From Bacillus sp. EB01 (GTDB lineage Bacteria; Bacillota; Bacilli; Bacillales; Cytobacillaceae), in assembly GCF_000613125.1 (NCBI RefSeq), contig NZ_HG964497.1:3116971-3180970 (forward strand): a stretch of DNA of 64,000 bases, read 5' to 3'. The translations under genes were made by a program, and so were the position numbers. How positions within the stretch are numbered: the first letter of the stretch is position 1; every line of letters begins with the position of its first letter. Of the stretch, positions 44,454 to 52,726 are shown piece by piece. The notes below the pieces were generated by a model. The model was not told the origin of the DNA, searched no databases, and saw only the letters and a list, made by a program, of their open reading frames with translations.

Positions 44454-45416
44454 TCATACTTGATAAAATTTTATTAATTCCGACAGAACTTCAATAAGTC
44501 TTTTCTTAAGACTTATTGGCTCAATAACTTTAATAGATTTATTGTACGGTAAAAGTAAATAAGGTACATATGTATGTATCATATCTTTTTCAAGAAGAAA
44601 AACTGCTTGATTTGAAGTCCGTTCTTGTAAATAATGTCCTAAAAACCAATGTTGGCAAATATCAGCCAATACACTTTTATCCCCATTAATAACCAAAGAA
44701 ATAATCCCTTCCTTATCTTCTATAGTTGGAAGAAGACTTTTTATAAAAAAGTCACGTGCTGAAAAATTTTCTGGCAGGTTAAACTTATTTTCGGTTAGCA
44801 TTAGACTTTCAATTCGATCTACTCTAAAACTACGGATATCATTCCTAAGATGACAAAATCCAATCACATACCACTTATGATTCCAATAGATAATTCTGTA
44901 CGGATCGACCAATCTATAATTTAATTGCTTTTCGCCACTTTTATGGTAAAGAATTTTTACTGAGTACCCGTCAGCTACGGCCTGCTCCAACTCCTTCAAA
45001 AAAGGTTCCATAGAGAGTGAACTTAATCGACTTATTACTTCAAGACTAGTTAAATGTTGGTTTATCTTTGTTTCCTGCTCTTGATTTGAGTATTTACTTA
45101 GTTTTGAAATGGCCCTATTTAGTGCTTCACCTCCATAATATCCAGCTTCTTCTGCAAAAACAGCAGCGTGAAATAGTGAAGTTTGCTCCTCAAAATCAAA
45201 AAAAAGAGGAGCCTCAATAAAATTGTTCAATAAAGTGTATCCACCGTTATGTCCTGGTTCTGAAATTATAGGTACGCCACTTGTTGAAATTGTATCAATA
45301 TAACGATACACAGTCCTAATATTCATCTCTAACTTTTCTGAAATTTGTTTTGCAGTAATTTTTTTACCTGAACGAAGCATCCATAGAATTGCTAACATAT
45401 TGTCAATCTTAGGCAT
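44454..45416 (-). CDS. YafY/WYL-domain transcriptional regulator
   Basis: The 320-residue protein has an N-terminal helix-turn-helix of the HTH_11 type (KKITAKQISEKLEMNIRTVY, residues about 17-36). A WYL domain follows (YRIIYWNHKWYVIGFCHLRN, FRVDRIESL), then a WCX-like C-terminus. WYL proteins sense nucleotides or small ligands. AGAGGTGG precedes the ATG. It is the middle gene of a possible three-gene unit, 45440-45727, this gene, DJ-1. Confidence 0.9.
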   Translation of the reverse strand: MPKIDNMLAILWMLRSGKKITAKQISEKLEMNIRTVYRYIDTISTSGVPIISEPGHNGGYTLLNNFIEAPLFFDFEEQTSLFHAAVFAEEAGYYGGEALNRAISKLSKYSNQEQETKINQHLTSLEVISRLSSLSMEPFLKELEQAVADGYSVKILYHKSGEKQLNYRLVDPYRIIYWNHKWYVIGFCHLRNDIRSFRVDRIESLMLTENKFNLPENFSARDFFIKSLLPTIEDKEGIISLVINGDKSVLADICQHWFLGHYLQERTSNQAVFLLEKDMIHTYVPYLLLPYNKSIKVIEPISLKKRLIEVLSELIKFYQV

Positions 45417-45439
45417 ATAATTCCACCTCTATATGAAAT

Positions 45440-45727
45440 TTATTTTCTATTATATATTTCCGATTTTTGGTATAACTCATCAACTGTTCCTTTCCGATAG
45501 CTTTCTTTAAAAATAGGATCTCCAACTATATCATCTTGCCCGATAACTAACCAAGTTTCATTCCATTCTCCGTTATTAGAGCCAACTAGTGATTGCTCTT
45601 CAATATCAACTCTGTAACCTGATTGTTCATTCTCTAGTTGTGAATTTGCAAAGATGGTAAAACCATTGTATCCAATGGAAATCTCTCTTTTTATTAATAA
45701 GTCTAACAACTTATACAATTCATTCAT
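45440..45727 (-). CDS. SUKH/SMI1-like small protein
   Basis: The 95-residue protein ends in a pattern recalling the C-terminal half of SMI1/KNR4 (SUKH) domains: GSNNGEWNETWLVIGQDDIVGDPIF. The usual N-terminal helices are shortened, so it may be a compact variant or a truncated copy. CGGAGGA precedes the ATG. It is 24 bp upstream of the WYL regulator. A role as an immunity protein is possible but unproven. Confidence 0.6.
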   Translation of the reverse strand: MNELYKLLDLLIKREISIGYNGFTIFANSQLENEQSGYRVDIEEQSLVGSNNGEWNETWLVIGQDDIVGDPIFKESYRKGTVDELYQKSEIYNRK

Positions 45728-45765
45728 AAGGTCCTCCGACAGTTTGCACCTATCCAGAAAAGAAA

Positions 45766-45857
45766 AACTTCTTTAACTATCCTGCACCTTTAGCACAATA
45801 AGGAATTCAACAAAAGAGTACCTTAATCCTTCTTGGATCAAAACCCCCGTTCAATAA
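45766..45857 (-). repeat. Dispersed repeat, copy 11
   Basis: CTTTAACTATC, CTGCACC, TTTAGCACAATAA, GGAATTCAACAAAA, then GTACCTTAATCC / GGATCAAAAC. It lies between divergent genes. Confidence 0.88.
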
Positions 45858-45980
45858 GAACCATCCATTAATCTATTCAATTTCAAAAATTTTAAAAATT
45901 AAAGTGTATATAATTTTAAAGCGTGCTACATTCGAAATGTAGTAAAGATACTTAGATAAGAAGAAAGGAAGTTAAAACTA

Positions 45981-46430
45981 ATGAAATTTAAAGTCGAAAC
46001 ATTTCCAAATTATCGTATTGCTTATATCCGACGAGTTGGTCAATATGGTCCTGCCAATATTGAAGTAATGGAGAAGGTAAAAAAATGGGCTAAGGAGAAA
46101 AATCTTCTTGAATCTGCAATTCTATTTGCAATTCCACAAGATAACCCAGAATCAACGCTTCCTGACAACTGTAGATTTGATGCTTGCATTGTAATTCCAA
46201 ATGATTATCAAGTTGATGATTTAGTTCTTGAAGGGGAACTTTCTGGTGGAAAGTATCTTATTTACGAAGTTAAACATACACCAGATGATATTCAAAAAGC
46301 ATATTCTGATGTATTTCAATCACTACAACATAATGGATATAAAATAGATAACAAGCCCATTATGGAAAAATACATTGGTGATATGATTAGCAATCCTTAT
46401 TGCGAAATATGTGTTCCTGTTAAACCATAA
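45981..46430 (+). CDS. GyrI-like small-molecule-binding protein
   Basis: The 149-residue protein matches the GyrI-like / AraC effector-binding fold: FPNYRIAYIRRVGQYGPANI at the N-terminus, then FAIPQDNPESTLPDNCRFDA and GGKYLIYEVKHTPDDIQKAY. Such stand-alone domains bind hydrophobic or cationic ligands, and SbmC/GyrI also protects gyrase. AAAGGAAG precedes the ATG. It is plus-stranded and ends in the hairpin at 46475-46518. Confidence 0.85.
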   Translation: MKFKVETFPNYRIAYIRRVGQYGPANIEVMEKVKKWAKEKNLLESAILFAIPQDNPESTLPDNCRFDACIVIPNDYQVDDLVLEGELSGGKYLIYEVKHTPDDIQKAYSDVFQSLQHNGYKIDNKPIMEKYIGDMISNPYCEICVPVKP

Positions 46431-46474
46431 TAGCCTTAAATTGTTTGATGGATTATTTATTAACAAAATAGATT

Positions 46475-46518
46475 GAGAAGAACAAGTTGCTTTAGATGGC
46501 TAGCCTCTTGCTCTTCTC
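46475..46518 (+). terminator. Intrinsic terminator of the GyrI-like gene
   Basis: GAGAAGAACAAG / CTTGCTCTTCTC arms with one mismatch lie 45 bp after the stop. TTATT follows. Confidence 0.65.
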
Positions 46519-46554
46519 TTATTAACTTGTTCATATAGAAAAAACGTAACAGTT

Positions 46555-46608
46555 ATTGAAGAAACCTGCCCCTTTAGTTAAATTAGAGAAGCTGCCATTT
46601 GGCAGCTC
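46555..46608 (-). repeat. Dispersed repeat, copy 12 (variant hairpin)
   Basis: AAAC, CTGCCCC, TTTAGTTAAATTA is followed directly by a perfect AGCTGCC / GGCAGCT hairpin that replaces the usual one. It lies about 60 bp 3' of the SMI1 gene. Confidence 0.7.
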
Positions 46609-46668
46609 ATATGTTATTACTGAACCCATTATAATTTTTTATTTTAAACGATTTTATTATCAGACCAA

Positions 46669-47106
46669 CTAAACGCTAATCTCACCTTTAATCCAGCCTT
46701 TAATAAAATGTTTTAAAGAAGCCGCTACCCAAGTCCGACTATCATCTTCATGATTCCAAACATATATATCGTTTTTTTCAATTGTCCCTTTTTTCGTTAT
46801 CGAGTAGCAAAATAAATCTCCATTACCTGCATCTGAGAAAAAGAAAAGATTATCAAACGGCATATATATATCTTCATAATCTTCATAGTTTCTAAAAAAT
46901 AGGTTGTCCTTTACGATTTGAGAAGTTGACCAAATTAAGGGGCAATTCCAATTGTCGAATACACCATTTGTTTCACTAAATAAATCGGCTAATTCTTTGG
47001 GTAATTCAACATTTAATTCTTTAATTATTTGATCAATTTCAAATTTGGTTGCTGGTTCTTTAAGTTGATATTCTTTAGAAATAGAAGTGACAAATTCTTT
47101 CCACAT
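46669..47106 (-). CDS. SMI1/KNR4 (SUKH) family protein
   Basis: The 145-residue protein has the full SUKH pattern: KEPATKFEIDQIIKELNVEL, PKELADLFSETNGVFDNWNC, MPFDNLFFFSDAGNGDLFCY and IYVWNHEDDSRTWVAASLKHF. Members are often immunity proteins for toxin systems, or have unknown roles. AAAGGGAG precedes the ATG. No toxin gene is adjacent, so it is an orphan. Confidence 0.88.
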   Translation of the reverse strand: MWKEFVTSISKEYQLKEPATKFEIDQIIKELNVELPKELADLFSETNGVFDNWNCPLIWSTSQIVKDNLFFRNYEDYEDIYMPFDNLFFFSDAGNGDLFCYSITKKGTIEKNDIYVWNHEDDSRTWVAASLKHFIKGWIKGEISV

Positions 47107-47174
47107 AAAATGATTTCTCCCTTTGGTATTAAATGAATATGTTTTTATATATTCATCTACTAGTCAAGAAACTC

Positions 47175-47290
47175 CTTCTTCTTCAACAAACCTGCCCCGT
47201 TTGTATAATTAAGAATTCTAGAAAAAGGTGCCTCAATCCTTCTTGGATCAACGCACCCCATAGTTTAAGTACAACTATTCACAAACACTC
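47175..47290 (-). repeat. Dispersed repeat, copy 13 (longest, extended right end)
   Basis: CTTCTTCAACAAAC, CTGCCCC, GTTTGTATAATTA, a hairpin GGTGCCTCAATCC / GGATCAACGCACC, then ATAGTTTAAGTACAACTATT and CACAAAC. This copy shows the maximal unit of about 115 bp. Confidence 0.93.
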
Positions 47291-47621
47291 ATAAAATAAG
47301 TAGTTTAATACTATCTTGATTATTGACCAAATACCTTTGAAGTGATTAAAGTGATAAAAAGATACTTTTTCTTTATTGGTAGTTAGCAAGGATTTTAAAT
47401 ACAGCTATAAATCCAATAGGATAAAGCCAAGGTAAAAAACAGTATTGCTCTGTGTTTATTTTTAGGGAGAGAATCCAAATGAATTATCATTCGGAAGAAG
47501 CAATATATTGTATTTTTTTGGATGCATCGAATATTAATGTCAGCAAGTCTTAAAATCCCCTCCGTTAATTGCAATTAAAATGAAGGTCAATCACTCCTTG
47601 AGTAATATCTAAATTATAGCT
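47291..47621. other. Non-coding stretch with small fragments
   Basis: On the minus strand about 47376-47470 reads NTEQYCFLPWLYPIGFIAVF then KILANYQ and stop, a membrane-protein-like tail without start. On the plus strand 47479-47553 is a 24-codon frame after AGGGAGAG. Neither is convincing. The stretch may be a decayed cassette between copies 13 and 14. Confidence 0.3.
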
Positions 47622-47707
47622 TATTCTTCTTCAACTAACCTGCCCCGTTTGTTTAATAAGGAATTCAACAAAAAAGTACGGTAACCTTGTATATACCGCC
47701 CCTAACC
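47622..47707 (-). repeat. Dispersed repeat, copy 14
   Basis: TTCTTCTTCAACTAAC, CTGCCCC, GTTTGTTTAATAA, GGAATTCAACAAAAAA, then a different hairpin (TACGGTAACC / ACCGCC). It lies 25 bp 3' of the gene at 47730. Confidence 0.92.
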
Positions 47708-47729
47708 AATCATTTTAGCTGAATAGATT

Positions 47730-48206
47730 TTACTTAATCGTGTCTAACAACTCTACATCTACTTTTTCGGTATCCTTCCAATCATAAAACCTTTCTATAT
47801 GCCATTTATTTTTTAGCCTTACATAGTTGTTATCTTCAATCCACTTGTGCAAGTCATTATATGCATCCATTATTTTATAATTTGAACCTTTATGTCTCAT
47901 AACAGCATATCTTTGAGGTGGTATGGTTAGAGTTACCATATCAGTTGGAATATCCTCGTACTCTTTTACTTCAACACAAACCCAATAGCCATCTTCATCA
48001 GAAGTTTCATTTTCCACAACAAATGCACCAAATTGTTCAATTGGATTAACAACCTGTTTAATTTCGCTTATACGCTCGCTCAATCTTAATGACGCTTTTG
48101 GTATTTCAATTAAATATTGTTTACCAGAACACAAAACTCGAAAACCTACTAACCTTAATTCATCAAGTTCTTTAATAGTCTTATTTTGCATTGTTTTTTC
48201 TGACAC
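47730..48206 (-). CDS. GyrI-like / integron-Cass2-type effector-binding protein
   Basis: The 158-residue protein of the AraC effector-binding superfamily shows LRLVGFRVLCSGKQYLIEIP, FGAFVVENETSDEDGYWVCVEV, IPPQRYAVMRHKGSNYKIMDAYNDLHKW and the closing WHIERFYDW, the usual order for bacterial GyrI-like/Cass2 proteins. The superfamily includes Cass2, a protein first described from integron cassettes, an interesting coincidence here. GGAGGGGGA precedes a GTG start. Confidence 0.82.
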   Translation of the reverse strand: MSEKTMQNKTIKELDELRLVGFRVLCSGKQYLIEIPKASLRLSERISEIKQVVNPIEQFGAFVVENETSDEDGYWVCVEVKEYEDIPTDMVTLTIPPQRYAVMRHKGSNYKIMDAYNDLHKWIEDNNYVRLKNKWHIERFYDWKDTEKVDVELLDTIK

Positions 48207-48261
48207 TCTAATTCCCCCTCCTATAAAATAATTTATATTTTCTACAAATAATTCATAAACA

Positions 48262-48346
48262 CCTCTTCAACAATCCTGCCCCATTAGCTTAATGAGGAAT
48301 TCAACATCAAGGTTCCTTAATCCGTTTTGGAACAAAGCACCCGATT
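48262..48346 (-). repeat. Dispersed repeat, copy 15
   Basis: CTCTTCAACAATC, CTGCCCC, ATTAGCTTAATGA, GGAATTCAACATCAAGG, hairpin GGTTCCTTAATCC / GGAACAAAGC. It is directly 3' of the gene at 48375. Confidence 0.9.
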
Positions 48347-48374
48347 TCTGAGATAAACTTATATAAATTTGCTT

Positions 48375-48902
48375 TTATTCTAGTGGCTTTAGTAAGTCCC
48401 CATTTAATTTGTTTGATATGCTTATTGCTTCTTTTCTAGTTGTTGCTGGTCCGGATATTAATAGCCCGCCTTCAGGATCCCACTCGTAAGTAGCATTATC
48501 GCTTCCAGATTCAACAAGATCATAAACGATAATAGTTAGTTCGCTAAAATCATTATTTATATAGAGATTGCCATAGGTGTTACGATCAGTTGGGTGGGAA
48601 TAATCCCTGAAGGATAATGTACCGTTGTTTCCCAAAAAAACAACTTCAACTTCCTTATTATCAATTATTATATCTTTTGGCACATCACCTTTTATATCAA
48701 TGGTTCCTTTAAAACGGTCTTGGTTAAATATTTTTTTATGGTAACTCCCTTTAATTGTTATTGTAACCTTTTCATTTATTTGATTGCTTTTCCCTCCAAC
48801 TCCGTACACGAATCCATCAAATTCCTGATTGATACCTTTTGGAATGGAATACCAAGCTGCTAAGCCAACTATTCCTACAAGACATATGAATGCTATAAAC
48901 AA
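48375..48902 (-). CDS. Hypothetical membrane-anchored protein
   Basis: About 175 residues with an N-terminal transmembrane helix (FIAFICLVGIVGLAAWYSI). An extracytoplasmic beta-rich part follows (EKVTITIKGSYHKKIF, DVPKDIIIDNKEVEVVFLG, YGNLYINNDFSELTIIVYDL). The start is uncertain: the TTG at 48902 is about 20 bp from an AGGGAGGTG, so the true start or a small frameshift upstream is possible. Homologues are typical accessory genes of Bacilli; no function is known. Confidence 0.65.
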   Translation of the reverse strand: MFIAFICLVGIVGLAAWYSIPKGINQEFDGFVYGVGGKSNQINEKVTITIKGSYHKKIFNQDRFKGTIDIKGDVPKDIIIDNKEVEVVFLGNNGTLSFRDYSHPTDRNTYGNLYINNDFSELTIIVYDLVESGSDNATYEWDPEGGLLISGPATTRKEAISISNKLNGDLLKPLE

Positions 48903-48936
48903 TTTCTTTGGATTTATTGGAACGCACCTCCCTAAT

Positions 48937-49018
48937 TATTTTACTAACCTGCCCCGTTTGTTTAATAAGGAAATCAACAAAAAAGGCGGTCAATCCTTCT
49001 GGATAAACCCACCCGTAG
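48937..49018 (-). repeat. Dispersed repeat, copy 16
   Basis: TTTTACTAAC, CTGCCCC, GTTTGTTTAATAA, GGAAATCAACAAAAAA, hairpin GGCGGTCAATCC / GGATAAACCCACC. It ends 10 bp from the gene at 49028. Confidence 0.92.
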
Positions 49019-49027
49019 AAAGCCTTT

Positions 49028-49276
49028 TTAAACTAAAAATTCTAATAAGAATAGATGGTAAACTAAAGAAAATAAGATAACCACAAAACCAATTACTTTC
49101 CATTTAAATTGTAAAAGGTATCCTACAAGTGCAACTATGGGTGTAATAAATACCCATAATCTTTGCGGACTTAAATCCTCTGGAATTGAAATACTAATAT
49201 ATAAACCAAAAGATAAGATTATTAAAAATAAAGGAAATAATACTATAAAGCCTAAATTTAGAAACTTCAATAACAT
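49028..49276 (-). CDS. Small membrane protein, about 82 residues
   Basis: Three hydrophobic helices (FLNLGFIVLFPLFLIILSFG, LWVFITPIVALVGYLLQF, VIGFVVILFSLVYHLFLL) cover nearly the whole chain. The ATG at 49276 has GGGAG 8 nt upstream; the GTG at 49285 is too close to it. Function is unknown. Repeat copy 16 serves as its terminator and copy 17 lies beyond its 5' end. Confidence 0.65.
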   Translation of the reverse strand: MLLKFLNLGFIVLFPLFLIILSFGLYISISIPEDLSPQRLWVFITPIVALVGYLLQFKWKVIGFVVILFSLVYHLFLLEFLV

Positions 49277-49355
49277 TATATCCACTCCCTTTTAGATAAT
49301 TAATAATCCAAATCTGCATATATTTTAATAACATATTCGACCAAAAAATAACAAT

Positions 49356-49393
49356 TCCTTCTTCAACTAACCTGCCCCGTTTGTTTAATAAAG
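49356..49393 (-). repeat. Dispersed repeat, core-only copy 17
   Basis: CCTTCTTCAACTAAC, CTGCCCC, GTTTGTTTAATAA without hairpin. It is fused to the 3' end of an open fragment (49396-49617). Confidence 0.88.
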
Positions 49394-49617
49394 ATAGGTC
49401 TTTTACTGTGTTTTATTCGTTCATTAATTTCGTCCCCTTTAGAAAAATATGTAGTGAAAGAATGCAGACCTATCCCTGCATAATGCCGCGTCTGAATACC
49501 TCTAATTGCTTGCGGGATGCAGAATTCTTTCTCCAATGGAATATGGAACATTTGCTGGTAAAAAGAAACTGTATCTTCCTGAAACTGTGGCAGAACAGAT
49601 GACTGGAGCCGAAGCAT
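49394..49617 (-). pseudogene. Truncated gene fragment joined to repeat copy 17
   Basis: The minus strand is open for about 75 codons (LPQFQEDTVSFYQQMFHIPL, RGIQTRHYAGIGLHSFTTYF), clearly protein-like. However, there is no ribosome binding site at the ATG, and the 3' end runs into the repeat. I cannot name the family. It may be the inner part of a gene cut by the repeat. Confidence 0.4.
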
Positions 49618-49742
49618 TTTATGTAGATTTTCCTAAATAGGGAAAATCGACAGTTTAACGGAATGAAGGAATTTTCAAAAAGAAAGAAGAATACTATTAA
49701 TGGTATTGCTTCGTAAAACGATAGCTAGAAAGGAGGATCAAT

Positions 49743-51560
49743 ATGTCGAATGAAACTGCAGTAAAAAAATTACCTGCAAGAAGCGAGGTTCCGGTTGAGG
49801 AAACGTGGCGCCTTGAAGATCTCTTTGCGTCCGATGATGACTGGGAGAAGGAATTCCAGGAAGTGAAAGAGCTTATTCCAGGAGTAAGCGCCCATCGCGG
49901 AAAACTCGGTGAAAGCGCAGATAGCCTTTACACCGCTTTGCAGGAACACGACCAGCTCCTTGATCGGATTGGCAGTTTGTATACGTATTCCCACCTGAGG
50001 TACGACCAAGATACCGGAAATTCCTTTTATCAAGGAATGGATGGCAGAATGAAGGCATTTTATTCCCAGGCGGCAAGCCAGCTTGCTTTTATCGTGCCGG
50101 AAATTCTTTCAATTGATGAGCAAAAAATCAAAGGATTTTTGGAGGAAAAACCTGAGCTTAAGCTGTACGAGCATGCCCTAGAAGAAATCAACCTCCAACG
50201 CCCGCATATTTTATCCGCTGAAAAGGAGGCGCTCCTGGCTGAAGCCGGTGAAGTGATGGCTGCGTCATCAAACACGTTCGGTATGCTGAATAACGCGGAC
50301 CTGGAGTTCCCACCAATTAAGGATGAAAACGGGGAAGAGGTCGAAGTGACCCATGGCCGCTACTCTAGATTCCTTGAGAGCGCGGATGCAAGGGTGCGCC
50401 ATGACGCGTTCAAGTCAGTTTTTGATACGTACGGAAATTTCAGGAACACATTTGCGAGCACACTTAGCGGCCAGGTGAAGAAGGACAACTTCAATGCCCG
50501 TGTCCGCAACTACGATTCTGCCCGTCAAGCCGCGCTGGCCGCGAACAATATCCCGGAAACCGTCTATGACAATCTTGTTCATTCAATCAGTAACAATTTG
50601 CATTTGCTGCACCGTTATGTAAAGCTTCGCAAAAAAGTGCTTGGCGTCAACGAGCTTCATATGTATGATTTGTATACTCCGCTTGTGAAGGATGTCAAGA
50701 TGGAGATTTCGTACGATGAAGCCCGCGACCTCGTGTTGAAGGGCCTTGCACCGCTTGGTGAGGAGTATCAGAACATCCTGAAAGAGGGCTTTGATAACCG
50801 ATGGGTCGACGTCCACGAAAACAGAGGGAAGCGGAGCGGGGCGTATTCTTCGGGTGCTTACCGTACGAATCCGTATATCCTGATGAACTGGCAAAACAAT
50901 GTGCACAACCTGTTTACGCTTGCCCATGAATTCGGACACTCGGTCCATAGATATTATACAAATAAAACCCAGCCATATCCGTATGCCAATTTCAGCGTTT
51001 TCGTTGCCGAAGTCGCATCAACCTGCAATGAAGCGCTTTTGAATGATTACCTGCTAAAAACAATTGATGACGAGCAAAAGCGTCTGTACTTGCTCAATCA
51101 CTTCCTTGAAGGATTCAGGGCGACTGTATTCCGCCAGACGATGTTCGCGGAGTTCGAGCACCAAATCCACAAGAAGTCCCAGAACAACGAAACACTTACG
51201 GCAGATTCTTTGACCAAGGATTATTATGAGCTGAACAAAAAATACTTCGGCGGCCAGGATATTACCATTGATGAAGAAATCGGCCTCGAGTGGTCAAGAA
51301 TTCCGCATTTCTATCACAACTACTATGTTTACCAATATGCGACAGGCTACAGCGCAGCAACCGCATTAAGCAGGCAAATCCTTGAAGAAGGACAGCCGGC
51401 AGTCAACCGCTACATCGACTTTCTGAAAGCCGGTAGCTCCGACTACCCAATTGAGGTACTCAAAAAAGCCGGCGTCGACATGACCAGTCCGGAACCAGTC
51501 GACAATGCCTGCAAAGCCTTCGAACAAGCACTAAACGAAATCGAACAAATCCTAAGCTAA
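49743..51560 (+). CDS. pepF: Oligoendopeptidase F (M3 family)
   Basis: The 605-residue cytosolic metallopeptidase has the zinc motif HEFGH (in FTLAHEFGHSVHRYY, about residue 395) and the third ligand Glu in FVAEVASTCNEALLNDYL. The substrate segment RIPHFYHNYYVYQYATGYSAA is also present. Length is normal for PepF. It degrades oligopeptides of roughly 6-20 residues. AAAGGAGG precedes the ATG. Its base composition is visibly more GC-rich than the neighbouring small genes, consistent with a resident chromosomal gene around which the array lies. Confidence 0.95.
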   Translation: MSNETAVKKLPARSEVPVEETWRLEDLFASDDDWEKEFQEVKELIPGVSAHRGKLGESADSLYTALQEHDQLLDRIGSLYTYSHLRYDQDTGNSFYQGMDGRMKAFYSQAASQLAFIVPEILSIDEQKIKGFLEEKPELKLYEHALEEINLQRPHILSAEKEALLAEAGEVMAASSNTFGMLNNADLEFPPIKDENGEEVEVTHGRYSRFLESADARVRHDAFKSVFDTYGNFRNTFASTLSGQVKKDNFNARVRNYDSARQAALAANNIPETVYDNLVHSISNNLHLLHRYVKLRKKVLGVNELHMYDLYTPLVKDVKMEISYDEARDLVLKGLAPLGEEYQNILKEGFDNRWVDVHENRGKRSGAYSSGAYRTNPYILMNWQNNVHNLFTLAHEFGHSVHRYYTNKTQPYPYANFSVFVAEVASTCNEALLNDYLLKTIDDEQKRLYLLNHFLEGFRATVFRQTMFAEFEHQIHKKSQNNETLTADSLTKDYYELNKKYFGGQDITIDEEIGLEWSRIPHFYHNYYVYQYATGYSAATALSRQILEEGQPAVNRYIDFLKAGSSDYPIEVLKKAGVDMTSPEPVDNACKAFEQALNEIEQILS

Positions 51561-51564
51561 TGAT

Positions 51565-51610
51565 TAGGGGCCAGGCGCCATCTCCAATAGGAGGGTGCCT
51601 GGCCTCTTTT
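51565..51610 (+). terminator. Intrinsic terminator of pepF
   Basis: A long GC-rich stem (GGGGCCAGGCGCC / GGGTGCCTGGCCTC with a mismatch) is followed by TTTTTAATC, directly after the stop. Confidence 0.9.
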
Positions 51611-51765
51611 TAATCGTTAACGTAAATTCCTTGACCCGTATAGTATTGATATCAGGGAGTTGTTACACTATTTTCATTAACTTGTAGAACCTCTCCCTCA
51701 AATCTTCATATTTTCTCCTTTATGATTAATTGACTTATTAATTTAATTCGATAAATGTAAGTTTA

Positions 51766-51857
51766 TTCCTTCTTCAACTAATCTGCCCCGTTTGTTTAAT
51801 AAGGAATTCAACAAAAAGTGCCTTAATCCATTCTAGATCAAAGCACTGTTAGTTTAA
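51766..51857 (-). repeat. Dispersed repeat, copy 18
   Basis: CCTTCTTCAACTAAT, CTGCCCC, GTTTGTTTAATAA, GGAATTCAACAAAAA, hairpin GTGCCTTAATCC / AGATCAAAGCAC, then TGTTAGTTTA. It abuts the stop of the gene at 51859. Confidence 0.93.
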
Positions 51858-51858
51858 T

Positions 51859-52083
51859 TTACAAAACTTTAAATGACATCTGTTGCTCTAATTCCTTTAT
51901 TCTCATCTCTAATTGTTCGATTTCTTTGGGTAGAGAATCTATAAGCTGATAATAAAGCATTCCACCATAGTTTAGTCCTGGATAAAGAATGTTTAATGCT
52001 TCAACACCAAGTTCGTTGAGAAGGTTTAAACGTTCCTTGGTTTGCTCTAAAGAGGCTTTAAGATTTCCCAACAAATTAGCCAT
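51859..52083 (-). CDS. Small coiled-coil protein, 74 residues
   Basis: Two helices with heptad-like spacing (LLGNLKASLEQTKERLNLLN, LPKEIEQLEMRIKELEQQM) flank a middle LYPGLNYGGMLYYQL. AGGAGG precedes the ATG, so translation is credible. No family is recognised. It ends 2 bp from repeat copy 18. Confidence 0.65.
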   Translation of the reverse strand: MANLLGNLKASLEQTKERLNLLNELGVEALNILYPGLNYGGMLYYQLIDSLPKEIEQLEMRIKELEQQMSFKVL

Positions 52084-52204
52084 AGGGCTGCCTCCTAATA
52101 GATGCTTAAGTTAGTGTCCAACCACTTGCATTAAATTCTTATACCCAAATTAAGTTTCGCTGAAACCACTTTTGACCAAGAATTTATATTGTAGGAACAA
52201 ACTT

Positions 52205-52299
52205 TGTTAAACTAACCTGCCCCGTTTGTTTAATAAGGAATTCAACAAAAAGGTGCTTTAATGCTTATTTGGAACAAAGCACCCCCTAAGTACAATAAG
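52205..52299 (-). repeat. Dispersed repeat, copy 19
   Basis: TTAAACTAAC, CTGCCCC, GTTTGTTTAATAA, GGAATTCAACAAAAA, hairpin GGTGCTTTAATGC / GGAACAAAGCACC, then CTAAGTACAATAAG. It is 3' of the gene at 52311. Confidence 0.93.
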
Positions 52300-52310
52300 A
52301 ACTTGAATAA

Positions 52311-52541
52311 TTACATAACACTTTTTCTTGAGTAATAGGCGAGAAGAAAAGAAATCAGAGGTAAAAAAGCAAGTATCCTAAACCAATTTTCTGCACCTAA
52401 GAAATAGAGTGAGGGTAGTATTAGTACAATTCCACTAACAAATAATGATTTCCAAGATTTTTTCTTTAAACCCCATAAAAATAATAGCATTGAAGCTCCA
52501 ATCAATAACCAAAAAATAAAACCAACCCAATAGAAGTCCAT
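52311..52541 (-). CDS. Small membrane protein, 76 residues
   Basis: Three hydrophobic helices (FYWVGFIFWLLIGASMLLFLW, LFVSGIVLILPSLYFLG, ILAFLPLISFLLAYY) end in basic residues. AAAGGAGGG precedes the ATG. Function is unknown; it is cassette-like between copies 19 and 20. Confidence 0.65.
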   Translation of the reverse strand: MDFYWVGFIFWLLIGASMLLFLWGLKKKSWKSLFVSGIVLILPSLYFLGAENWFRILAFLPLISFLLAYYSRKSVM

Positions 52542-52608
52542 ATTTGCCCTCCTTTAATTCTTCTCCTATAACCATTATATGAATATATACTTTAATGCCA
52601 ATCCTTTA

Positions 52609-52700
52609 ACTTCCTTCTTAAATAAACCTGCCCCTTTAGCACAAGAAGGAATTCAACAAAAAGGTGCCTTAATCCTTCCTGGATCAAAGCACCCGTTTGT
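52609..52700 (-). repeat. Dispersed repeat, copy 20
   Basis: CTTCTTAAATAAAC, CTGCCCC, TTTAGCACAAGAA, GGAATTCAACAAAAA, hairpin GGTGCCTTAATCC / GGATCAAAGCACC. It is 3' of the 53-residue gene at 52727. Confidence 0.93.
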
Positions 52701-52726
52701 CGAGAAAAAAATTTAAAATTTAAAAC

